From Asparagopsis taxiformis (lineage: Eukaryota; Rhodophyta; Florideophyceae; Bonnemaisoniales; Bonnemaisoniaceae), in contig JALQPE010002177.1 in the NCBI GenBank assembly GCA_030407315.1, positions 1 to 38,388 of the forward strand: DNA of 38,388 nt. Direction: 5' to 3'. The stretch's first letter is position 1. Each line of letters starts with the position of its first letter. A program made the translations under genes and the position numbers. The notes under the pieces are model-generated. The model was given only the letters and a program-made list of their open reading frames with translations. It ran no database searches and had not been told where the DNA came from. Of this stretch, positions 29,870-38,388 are shown piece after piece.

Positions 29870-32153
29870 ATGCCGCCGCGTATTGCGAAGAAAGCTCCAA
29901 AGCCTCCGGGCCTCCAGAAAACCGGTCAGCAGCTGCTGTATCGAGTGCCCGACAATCCCGTGCGAAGAAGCGGTCTGGGCCTACCGGCAGCATTGAACCG
30001 CGGTCCGGTAGTCGCAAGACGGACCGGCGCAGAACTGGGGATCCGCAGCGAGAAAGTGAGGAAGGAGGAACGGCGCGGAGAGAGATGGGGCTTGACCGAG
30101 GCAAGCGTGCTCGCAGGGACAGTGAACATCATGATGATGACATGATAGTGGCTCAAAACATGTTGGAATTGCGGCAGAGTGCTATGGCAAAGGTAGTTCC
30201 TCCCGGGTTGGCAGATGCGGAGGTGCTGCAGACGGAGTCCCAGCCGGGGGTTCGCGAGACACTGGAGGCTGTGACCCCCACTGCGCCAACTATGCCGAGT
30301 ACATCAGCCCCAGCAGGTAATGCAGTCAGGGACCCGAGGATAGCGGCAAGGGATGTTGTTTCTGAGCAACGTTCACAGGATGCCAACTATCATCGGCGGT
30401 CAGGTGGTACTGAGGGGAGAGAGCAGCCGGAGTGCGGGCCTCGTCACAACAGACTGTCATTGGTGCCAAATATGCGCGTAACGCCCCCGCGACGTCAGGC
30501 TATTGCCGATGGAGGACATCATATTCCCGATAGCGTGCGAGATGGGGGGACGGTGAGGGCAGAGAGGTTGCATCCGCCGGAATCCATCGATTTAATGGCG
30601 AGTCGCATCAATGCGCAGAAGAAGAAGATCGCGGAGCTGGAAAAAAAGTGTTTAGCCAGGACATAGCAAACAAGGCGCTCACCACGGAGATAGTTGCGTT
30701 GGAGGCTAAGGTGAAGACTCTGCAGGCGGAAAATGCCAGCCTTACTGCAATTGCGAGAACAGGTAGAATCAGTGATCACGGTGGCGGTAAGTCGAAAATA
30801 CAGAAAGCCATTCCTGTGAAATACCTTGGAGTTCTTAGGGCGGTTGAGGAAAACCTGACAAAGTGGTGCAAGAACGAGACTATGGAGCTGGACCCTATAG
30901 CGGAACAAACGCAGAGACGTTGGACTGGACGTACCATCGAGGTAGAGCCGGTAGAAGGGACACTTTGGAGCGAAAACGGTGTAGGATATATTGCTACCCC
31001 TCCGGGCTATATCATCAAGAATCTGCAGTGGTATACACCTTCGTACAGAGACGAGAGTGATCTGCTGAATGACTTGGTGCGACACGTACTGCGTCAAAGT
31101 CCGTGGTGTGATGTGTTTTCCGATGAGGAGCAGCGTGTGTGCTGTCAAGAGGCTGTGGCGGGGAGCAAGGAATTGAAAGTGAAGGTGACGCAGAAACTGT
31201 CCGACGTGATGAGTGCACGGAAGCGTAATGCGAGGGACAGATTGTTCGGTTCGCTGGGGTACACGAAATTAATGTCTAGATGCACGATGCTGACGACGCG
31301 AGCTGAGATGGACGAGCGAGAGGATCAAAAGCGCGAAGCGTCTGAGAAGCTTTTGAAACGGGAAAGCAACGGTGATTTGGATATGGGGAGGTGGCGAACG
31401 GCACCGTTCTCAGAGCTGCGATACAGCAAAGGCATGGTTCCTGACAGCTTCGAAATGGAAGTGAATGGTGATGCATGGTTTAACAACCGAGTAGCTGTGA
31501 ATGTGCTGGACATCTTCAGGGGTTATTCGATACGACCAGAACAAGTAATGGACATAGAGACGAGCATACTAACGCTGGCGCGCCTGGATGCTTGGCTAGT
31601 GACTACTGTGGAGTGTTTGGATGAACCGAAGGGGAAAGGAGGTGCACGGCAGAAGGAGTTTACAAGGCGGTACAGTCAATATGTGGGGGTAGCTTTTCAG
31701 CAATTAGTTGGTATGGTGGTGTACTGCATGTCTTGTCTCCAAGGCTCGCAAGCAAGGGAAGAAACGGACGTTGTCGAGAGCGAACAGCGGACTAGTGCAC
31801 AGTCACGGCATGTGTTTGCAAGCCGTACTGTGACGAGAGAGGCTGTTGAAGTGTGGCAAAGCGGAGAGGGGTCTGGAATTGTTCATGTCGTTGATGATGT
31901 AAACCGCTGCTCATCACTTGTTCTAGTGTCCGAGGATTGGATTCAATCGCATATTACGTCAAACCTCGGTGCTGTAATGGATTGTGTGATTGCGCAAGGA
32001 CTAATTGGCGCAGAACTTTTCGTCGTTGACCCATATGCTGGACACCTGAGTGCAAACCTGAATGTCGAAATCAATGCCCCACAGTATGGGGGCATGGAGC
32101 GGCGCCATGCAGCCACTGCTGATAACGGTTTTGGCGTAATGGAGGATGGTTGA
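29870..32153 (+). CDS. Gene C: basic, coiled-coil protein of unknown function (two apparent frame breaks)
   Basis: About 761 residues from the ATG at 29,870 (peptide MPPRIAKKAPKPPG). No known family is recognised. Residues 1-~120 are basic and low-complexity (many Arg/Lys/Ser, for example RKTDRRRTGD). Residues ~242-297 form a heptad coiled coil beginning INAQKKKIAELEKK. The rest looks globular, with conserved-looking Trp/Tyr-rich patches such as YIIKNLQWYTPSYRDESD. Frame breaks lie at the G3 run 29,908-29,910 and at the A7 run 30,641-30,647. One added base at each gives an exact multiple of three, and the second restores an unbroken heptad pattern. The second break coincides with the slippery heptamer A AAA AAG, so programmed -1 frameshifting is an alternative. 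It lies just right of repeat copy 4 and is convergent with the transposase gene, 77 bp apart, so it may be a transposition accessory or DNA-binding factor; this is inference. Confidence 0.6.
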
Positions 32154-32230
32154 AATTAGTGCAGTAAATGTGACGTTGACTAGAAGGCTTATCATGTAGT
32201 ACATTATCAATAGAGTGCTGCGATTTAGAT

Positions 32231-35200
32231 TTATTCTTCTTCATTATCATCTGTGAACTGGTAATCAGTGTTGGTGTAGAAGCGGTTGAGATAGAAACGG
32301 TGGTCCGACCAGTGCATTTGTTTCGTAAATGGCTTGACTGGAAAGTTACTTCGTACGATGTGCACGGTGCCAGATATAGTAGATGCAGGAATGAGGTCAA
32401 ACCAAGGACCACCTGCACTGTGGGATGCAGTGTCATTGCTGTCAACGGATCCGTTGTCCGGGTCCCATGTGGACCACTTTAAACAAATGCACCCAAGTGA
32501 TTTTTCCACAGCGGTTTTTGGGGCAAAGCAGGTCATATACTGAACGAAAGCGAGTTCTACAGGTTGAAACAGGTTTGGAGACTGCAGGCGTACCAGTGCC
32601 AGGACGCGCCCTACCCATATGGTTCTGTAGTCATCGGCAGTTCCGGAGATGACGACAAAGGAGTACTGCGATCTCTTTGCGGGGCCGAATGATGAAGTTG
32701 CAAAGACGCGCTGCTGCTTGTGCCTCGACACGTTTGTGGGGCGAAGCATGCCACTGTGCGGGTCAAAGTCGTCGGCATCTGGGACGTACCCTCCCATGAC
32801 GTAGGCGGACTTTACCACGGTGACGGAAATGTCCATGTCATGTATTGGAGGGCCTTCTGCCGTGGCGCGCAGTCTAGCGAGGGTGAGGAACGCTTGTGCA
32901 GCTGTGTCACCGAGTTGCTGGAATAGCGTTATGGTGCCAGACGGGAACGAGGAGTTGTGCAGAGGCAAAAGAGTGGCAGGATCGGGCTGTCCGTCGATAT
33001 CTGCAACGAGGAGGGTTGCATCGGGCAGCAGGGAGGCAAAGTCGTGCAGTGCAACGGTGAATCCGTCGCGAACGAGTACTGCACCGTCTGTGGGCGATAT
33101 CATGCGTGCGTTTCCCAATGTGTTCGATGGGGTGTGACCAGTTGGAGTGGCCAAGGAGAATTCCATGTGGCGAATAGTCTCTTCCATGGCTGTGGAGCGC
33201 CTTCGAGAGGTTTTCCTATAACTCTGTTTGAACAGAAGATGCGAGTGTTCGTAGGGGCCTGCATCAATGTGTTCCAGGGCGCCATATCTCTGCAAGTCAC
33301 CGGGAAGATGGTCTAGAAGATGGAACTTGAAAGTTTTGAGACCTGTGGTGTGGAATGGGCCGAGGGTGGAGAGCATTGATTGTTTGAAATAGGAAATGGA
33401 GTTCTGGAGGCTTTCTAGTTCGGCGGCAGTCCAGTGCTTGATGCGACCGCGTTTCATGACCCATGCGACGAGGTCAGAGTATTGCGTGCAGATGGAAGTG
33501 AGGGGGCTGTCTCTACTTCGTCACAGCATGTGTCAATGAATGCTGCGATGAAAGGGAACACCATGTCGACATGGTGATAGTCTTTGGCTGCGAGCATGCC
33601 GCGTATGCCGTCCTCCGTGAAGAGGCCGTTCAAATTGGTGCCCTTCTCACCCTTGGAGAAGTCGACATGAAGACCGGTGATGTAGTAGTCGCGTTCGATA
33701 GCGGACAGAATGCTGTTTGAGCCGGCGAGGATGGATTTTTTCACCTTCTTGAAGGTGCGAGGTGTCCCGGAATGGGAGGCAGTGGTGGTGGTGAGGTCTG
33801 GGGAGCTGAGGCGGTGGACAATGCACTGTTTGATGAGCTTTGAGATGCCGAGGTGGAGATTGTGCAGAGGCTCGAAGGAGAAAATGTTGTAGGGGTCTAG
33901 GGGACTGTTGGTGGGTAAAAGAGCGGTCGATTCGAGGACAGAGTGTTGTTCGAGGAGGGAGAGCTTCGAGCGGAGCAGTTGTATGCTCCTGAGCGCTCTC
34001 TTGGCGTGCAGAGCGTGTATCATCGAGGGAGCGGGGCTGGTGTGGCGCGGTGGATTCAAGTTGAGTGGCGGGGATGTAGCAGCGGTGGCAGGGATGTGTG
34101 GTGGTAGTGCTGTTGCGAGTGCATGACAGCTCTTTGGCCTCTGGAAAGTCGCAGCAATAATTGGCTAGGATGGGAAAGCATTGGCGGGCAGTTGCAGTGG
34201 AGTCTGTGCAGGGGAACCGGAAGAGAACGCGGTGGATAGGGACGAAAACACTTTTTCGAGTGCTTTATGAAGAATATCAATTTTGCGAGCGCGACTAGCA
34301 GAACTAGAGGTTGTCGGCATTTCATCACCGAACAAGGCGTTGGACGAAGGGTTCACAATGTACGGAAGATACCCGACGATGGTGAGGCCGGTACGGATGC
34401 AGTGGCGACGGAGGGGGGCGGAGAAGTTGAGCAGTGTGACGTGTATGGGGTATGCGACGATTGCGGAGCTCTTGAGGCTTGTGCTGCTCTTGTCGGAGTA
34501 CACTTGGAGGAGGCCGGCAAAGGAGGAAGGTGTGGGATCAGTTTCCTCTGCCCATACGACCTGTGGATCTTCCGAGAGCTGCACGCGCTGTCTAGTAACC
34601 TGGTGCAGCGTTTTCGCGAATTCTGTGTGTAGGGGATGAGAAAATATTGCGGTGCCGTCTGGGGCGGTCTGTGGGGAGGGGTGGAAGAGAGTATTTTGGT
34701 CGTTAGCCAGTGCTAACTGCCTGCGGAGCATGTCGACTGGGTCGCGGAGGTACAGCTGTGCCGAGTACTTACCAGTTTTGTCTGGAATGATGTGGCTCTT
34801 GTAACCTTCGGTGCGGAAATGTGTTTCGACCATGGAAGCGGTAACGTGGCGACATTCTTCTACGGTGCGAACGGCGCTGTTGAACTTTTCTAGGGAGAAT
34901 GCGGGGTCTTGTAGGATGGTGATGACTTCGCTCACGCGGCCAGCGCCGGCCTTGTACTCGAGGGTTGTGAGACTGGCGGCGAGGGATTGCACGAGGAGGT
35001 CTGCGCGGGAGGGGGTTGAGGTTGGTGGCAGTGGAGCGTCACAGGGTGAGTCGCTGGAGGAAGCACGACCAGATTCTGGGTCTGGGGAGCTGGGTTGCGG
35101 GGAATCATGGTCGCCGTTTCGAGCAGGCTCATGGGTGACGGCAGGGACACGAGCGTTGTTGAAATGTTGGGGAGAGGGGTTGAAACGGTAGCGACACGTT

Positions 35201-35268
35201 CGCTCATGCAGCGCGAGCGCATAAGCATCTACGCAGTAGTAGAAGCACCCTTCATACTTGCATTCCAT
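32231..35268 (-). CDS. Gene D: KDZ/Plavaka-like transposase (one frame break, one in-frame stop)
   Basis: About 1,012 codons from the ATG at 35,268. Residues 1-27 hold a C2HC/C2H2-like finger (C3, C8, H21, C25). An LHNLHLG motif (FEPLHNLHLGISKL, near 33,876) and TFKFHLLDHLPGDLQRYGAL then ALEHIDAGPYEHSHLLFKQS (near 33,325) match the pattern of the late transposase core in Kyakuja-Dileera-Zisupton/Plavaka proteins. The carboxyl part (VGRVLALVRL, ELAFVQYMTCF, WSDHRFYLNRFYTN) matches their typical end domain in order and spacing. A TAG at 34,165-34,167 interrupts the frame; an ~87 nt in-frame intron ending at that TAG is possible but no strong donor is visible. A G5 run at 33,502-33,506 needs one more base to join the last two parts. 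The family call is from remembered motif patterns, not alignment. It probably mobilises the 20 kb element. Confidence 0.7.
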
Positions 35269-35868
35269 GTCGAGTTTTGACGCAAAAGGGAGGATTGCGA
35301 GCTGAACAGGGGAGACTGTGCCGTCTAGATGCGACCAATTTTATTTTTGTGGTGCTTTCGAGACTTGGAATGTAACGTGTTCGTTCGTAGTTTTGTGGGT
35401 AGTAGTTTTGTGCTCACTCCAGCTGACATCCCAACGGTGGAATTTAACCGAGAGTTCAATCATTTCCAACTGTTACATCACATTGCGTGCTGGCAACGTG
35501 TGCATGGAAGGACGAACGACTGCCCTGGGAGATGAATTTTCAATTAATTCATTTGTAATAATAAACTTTTTTATTTCCAACTTCATGGAATCTGAATGTG
35601 CTTTACAGCGGATATGCCACGGATCATGTAAGGAAAGCAAATGGATTCTCATATATATGATTATATGTTTATATTCGTTGTTCTCGATCCGGATTTCATT
35701 GTTCGGGGATTCAGAGACCATGGCTTGGGCCATACTCAATCTCACTGCCGGCGATGATTTCGAGTATGCACAGCAAGACTTAAGCGGACGCTGAAAGCTG
35801 TCCGGTCGACGCCGCAGGCTCCACTCCGCCCTCATCACCGACTGATATTCTTTGACCGACTTTGCTTT
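35269..35868. other. Upstream region of gene D, AT-rich, no gene supported
   Basis: Open frames on both strands overlap here (35,318-35,794 plus; 35,473-36,171 minus), but neither shows family motifs, and the minus one runs into the adjacent repeats. It probably contains the transposase promoter; several AT-rich words occur near 35,540-35,580. Confidence 0.4.
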
Positions 35869-35906
35869 GTACGTGCGGGAATCTTGATCAAGATTCGCGC
35901 ACGTAC
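35869..35906. other. 38 bp near-perfect palindrome
   Basis: Begins GTACGTGCGGGAATCTT, centre GATC, ends AAGATTCGCGCACGTAC. The 17 bp arms have one mismatch. It lies ~600 bp upstream of the transposase start and just before the tandem repeats. Confidence 0.8.
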
Positions 35907-35929
35907 CTTCGTTCCATCCTCTACCCTCG

Positions 35930-36990
35930 AGGGTATGCATTGAGGGAAGCGTGGTTTTGAGTCTGACTATTTCCGTTGATGCGATATTTTCATTTGAAGC
36001 CTGTTGACTCATGGTGTGTATTGAGCGGAGGATGGAAGAGAGGTACGTGAAGTTTTGAAAGTATGCTGCGAGGGAAGGTTGGTTTTGAGTCTGACTGTTG
36101 TGGTTGATTCCGATGTTGTATAGATGATGCAGGAATGTTGATGACGGAAGGTAAGTTTCATTGAGTGCCAAGATGTGCTTTGCGAAGATATGGACTGCTG
36201 ACTATGATTATTATTCATTGCGAGGTTTTTGGATCATGGTTTGTATTGTGTGTAGGATGGATGAGAGGTACATTTGCGAGTTCTCAGGGTATGTAGCGAG
36301 GGAAACGTTGGTTTTCAATCTGACTGTTGCGATTGATTCCGATGTTGCGTAGGTGATGGAGGAATAGTGATGACGGAAGGTAAGTCACATTGGGCGCGCA
36401 GACCGGTTGTGCGAAGATGCGGAATGCTGACTACTTTTCTTGGCTACACGATTACGTGATTTATGGTTTTTATTGTGTGCAGGATGGAACAGGTAAGGTA
36501 AGTGTGCGAGTTTTGAAAGTAAGCAGCGAGGGAATGTTGGTTTTGAGTCTGACTGTTGCTGTTGATCCATATTTCATCATTAGAAGCCTATTGAGTCATG
36601 GTGTGTATTGTGTGGAGCGAAGGTAAGTGTGCGAGTTTTGAAAGTAAGCAGCGAGGGAAGGTTGGTTTTGAGTCTGACTGTTGTGGTTGATTCCGATATT
36701 GTGTAGTGATGCAGGAATGGTGATGACAGAAGGTAAGTTTCATTGAGCACCAGGATGTGTTTTGCGAAGATATGGAATGCTGACTTTGATTATTCATTGC
36801 AAGGTTTTTGGATCATGGTTTGTATTGTGTGTAGGATGGATGAGATGTAGTAAGGGAGTTTCCTAGGATATCTGTCGTGGTAAGTGTTGGTTTTGAATCT
36901 GACTGTTGGGGTTGATGTTGTGTATGTGATGCAGGAGTGGTGAAGCAGGAACGGCAGGACTGAAGGAGAGTGAAGAAGGGATGTAGGAAG
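35930..36990 (-). repeat. About six degenerate tandem units of the right end region
   Basis: Units share GAGGGAAGGTTGGTTTTGAG followed by TCTGACTGTT, GATTCCGATGTTG and GATGACGGAAGGTAAGT blocks, beginning near 35,935, 36,066, 36,296, 36,527, 36,652 and 36,876. Spacing is irregular (~125-230 bp). Read on the minus strand the region is C-rich and G-poor, mirroring 17.9-19.0 kb. Small ORFs inside the units (translations containing TVRLKTNLPS) are repeats of the same DNA and not genes. Confidence 0.75.
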
Positions 36991-37296
36991 ATGGGGAATG
37001 AAACTGTGAGGTGTTTCTGGTATGTGTATATTTTGGGGCATACGATAGAAGTGAGAGTGGGTTTCAAGTGATGTAAGATTTTGCTGACCATGTTCGTGTT
37101 TGATGTCTTGATGATTTAATGGGCTGGGGTGGTGTCGAGGAAAGCGGGGTGGAATTGGGAAGGAGCGGATTTTTTGTAATCTAGGTCGTGAGGGTTCTTG
37201 AAGTATGTGCGGATGGTGGTGCATGGCGTTCGGATGGTAGGGAGAACGCGATAGTGAGGGAGATGGGTGATCGACGATATGCTGACAGGTATTTTG
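36991..37296. other. G/T-rich stretch, no gene seen
   Basis: Continuation of the asymmetric right end region. No repeat or coding motif is recognised. A minus-strand ORF here is His/Pro/Ser/Leu-rich, like the spurious frames at the left end. Confidence 0.4.
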
Positions 37297-37470
37297 TATT
37301 CCGGCTGGATACGTATTTCATATTCTGGCTGGATACATATTCCGTATTCTGCTGGATACGTATTTCGTATTCTGGCTGGATACGTATTCCGTATTCTGGC
37401 TGATACGTATTTCCTATTCTAACCGGGTATTTATTTCCTATTCTGACCAGATATGTATTTCCTATTCTAG
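37297..37470 (+). repeat. Short tandem array, ~7 units of ~24 bp
   Basis: Unit approximately CTGGATACGTATTTCGTATT with C(T)GG between. Later units drift (CTAACCGGGTATTTATTTCC, CTGACCAGATATGTATTTCC). Adjacent units differ, so there are no uniform spacers of a CRISPR kind. Confidence 0.85.
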
Positions 37471-37593
37471 AGAGACGTATTGTATACGAGCAGTTTCGTA
37501 AATGAGAGAATAAAATACGGTCCGATATAGGCCCTGAATTTACCATCCGCTGTAATTTCTTCCCTCCCGGTTTTCGCTGATATATTGTATACT

Positions 37594-37847
37594 GGATGTC
37601 GGGTCCTAGTATTCCGCCATATGTACTAGAGAAAGTGGATGTCGGGTCCTAGTATTCCGCCAATGTACTAGAGAAAGTGGATGTCGGGCCCTAGTATTCC
37701 CGCCATATGTACTAGAGAAGTGGATGTCAGGCCCTATTATTCCGCCAATGTAATAGAGAAAGTGGATGTCGGGCCCTAGTATTCCGCCATATGTACTAGA
37801 GAAGTGGATGTCGGGCCCTAGTATTCCGCCATATGTACTAGAGAAAG
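37594..37847 (+). repeat. Tandem array, six units of ~42 bp, subterminal
   Basis: Unit GGATGTCGGGCCCTAGTATT followed by CCGCCATATGTACTAGAGAAAGT, with small indels. Each unit carries a GGATGTC half motif and CTAGTA/TACTAG words, the same vocabulary as the 1-235 and 17,554-17,789 repeats. Confidence 0.85.
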
Positions 37848-37896
37848 TGGACGTCCGCATCCAAATTTTTTTATTTTTTTTGGACGCGGACGTTCA
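37848..37896. other. 18 bp stem hairpin with T-rich loop
   Basis: Left arm TGGACGTCCGCATCCAAA, right arm TTTGGACGCGGACGTTCA, two mismatches, 13-base T-rich loop. It lies between the 42 bp array and the terminal sequence. Confidence 0.8.
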
Positions 37897-37942
37897 TTTG
37901 TTCTAGTAAAATCTCGGGGCCGACTAGGACCCGTACTAGAGA

Positions 37943-37976
37943 GACTGGACGTCCGCGTCCTTCCGAAACACAGACG
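37943..37976 (+). repeat. Right terminal sequence of the large transposon
   Basis: Contains GGACGTCCGCGTCC then TTCCGAAACACAGACG. Two small indels distinguish it from the left end at 17,554-17,590 (inverted) and the end at 200-235 (direct). All three share the ACACAGACG edge. Confidence 0.6.
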
Positions 37977-38388
37977 AACGAAACACGCCCGGCCTGTATG
38001 CCTACCCGCAAACAGCCCTATCCCCCTTCTCCCGCCTCGCCCAACGCGACCCCACACCAACCCGCGTCGCTCGTGTACCTCGAGCAGTCAAAGCGATCAC
38101 TGGGAAGCACCGCTTAAGCGGCGACTCGCGCGGCGAAATTCGCGCGGGGCCTTGGCTATAGTCCCCGCCCGGACGTCCGCAACGACACCCCGAGAAGCCG
38201 CTGTGACGCCGCCGCATCCGCGCGCGAGGTATACCGTCGAGCCTACGCATGCGCCGCAAACGCTATTCGCGCCGCGCGTGGCGAAAAGAAGTATGGCCAA
38301 GCGAAGTTAACAAAACATAAGAGGTTTATGAAGGGGTAGAATGGATTACCCCGGCTAACCCGGATATGGACGGAAAAGCTCACTCACG
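37977..38388. other. GC-rich flanking sequence, nothing identified
   Basis: Base composition changes sharply from the element to GC-rich DNA. Short ORFs on both strands show no family motif. One further GGACGTCC word occurs near 38,171. It may be host flank or another element. Confidence 0.4.

Larger units (their letters stand above)
17554..37976. mobile_element. Candidate ~20.4 kb composite KDZ-type DNA transposon
   Basis: Both proposed ends carry the same inverted terminal sequence: left end (plus strand) CGTCTGTGTTCTCGGAAATG followed by GACGCGGACGTCC; right end, read inward, CGTCTGTGTTTCGGAAG followed by GACGCGGACGTCC. GGACGTCC-type motifs recur subterminally at both ends, and both end regions are C-rich and G-poor when read inward. 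The interior contains a KDZ/Plavaka-like transposase (gene D) and three other large ORFs. A third copy of the end lies at 1-235. No convincing target-site duplication is visible (GCTTCGTA against AACGAAAC), so the exact limits, and whether this is one element or nested ones, remain open. Confidence 0.55.

Noticed and set aside
35473..36171. 232-codon minus-strand ORF
   Set aside because: Its amino half is made of the tandem repeat units and the rest shows no motif. A plus-strand ORF overlaps it equally well.
37594..37847. CRISPR-like array
   Set aside because: Units are contiguous ~42 bp repeats without unique spacers, and the context is a eukaryotic transposon end.
17546..37984. 8 bp target-site duplication around the 20 kb element
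   Set aside because: GCTTCGTA on the left and AACGAAAC on the right do not match, and shifting the edges a few bases does not help.

Overview
The window is eukaryotic, intron-poor, transposon-dense DNA. There are no bacterial operons, no Shine-Dalgarno-led genes and no RNA genes. The recognisable proteins are a chromodomain-bearing Ty3/gypsy polyprotein and a KDZ/Plavaka-like transposase, and start codons sit in Kozak-like contexts. The host cannot be named from the sequence. An intron-poor protist, alga or fungus would fit.

Region 1 (1-17,553) is built from retrotransposons. A 13.3 kb chromovirus on the minus strand runs from its 5' LTR at 17,334 through gag and pol to a 3' LTR at 4,017-4,589, with a polypurine tract at 4,590-4,606. 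That 3' LTR doubles as the 5' LTR of a second, truncated tandem copy that stops abruptly at 236. Between pol and the 3' LTR the full-length element carries a 742-codon ORF in antisense, with its own TATA-like box, followed by about 2.5 kb of noncoding repeats. The truncated copy abuts a ~235 bp sequence (1-235) that recurs inverted at 17,554-17,789.

Region 2 (about 17,554-37,976) looks like one large composite DNA transposon. Its two ends share inverted terminal sequences rich in GGACGTCC-type motifs, and both end regions are C-rich and G-poor when read inward. Inside lie four large genes: (A, minus) a ParB-like domain joined to a 2-oxoglutarate/Fe(II) dioxygenase; (B, plus) a permuted DPPY-type DNA aminomethyltransferase joined to a SET histone-methyltransferase-like domain; (C, plus) an unknown basic/coiled-coil protein; (D, minus) a KDZ/Plavaka-like transposase. 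A and B are divergent and C and D are convergent. A ~200 bp repeat carrying two palindromes occurs in four main copies around A and B, with the outermost copies inverted relative to each other. My reading, which is inference, is a transposon that carries candidate writers and an oxidiser of DNA or chromatin methylation.

All four genes are interrupted in the given sequence. In every case one added base restores the frame, usually at a homopolymer, and the corrected lengths of A, B and C are exact multiples of three. This looks more like systematic base-loss errors in the assembly than decay, although a canonical -1 slippery heptamer lies at one break. Gene D also has one in-frame TAG. Product names rest on motifs read by eye; no database search was done.
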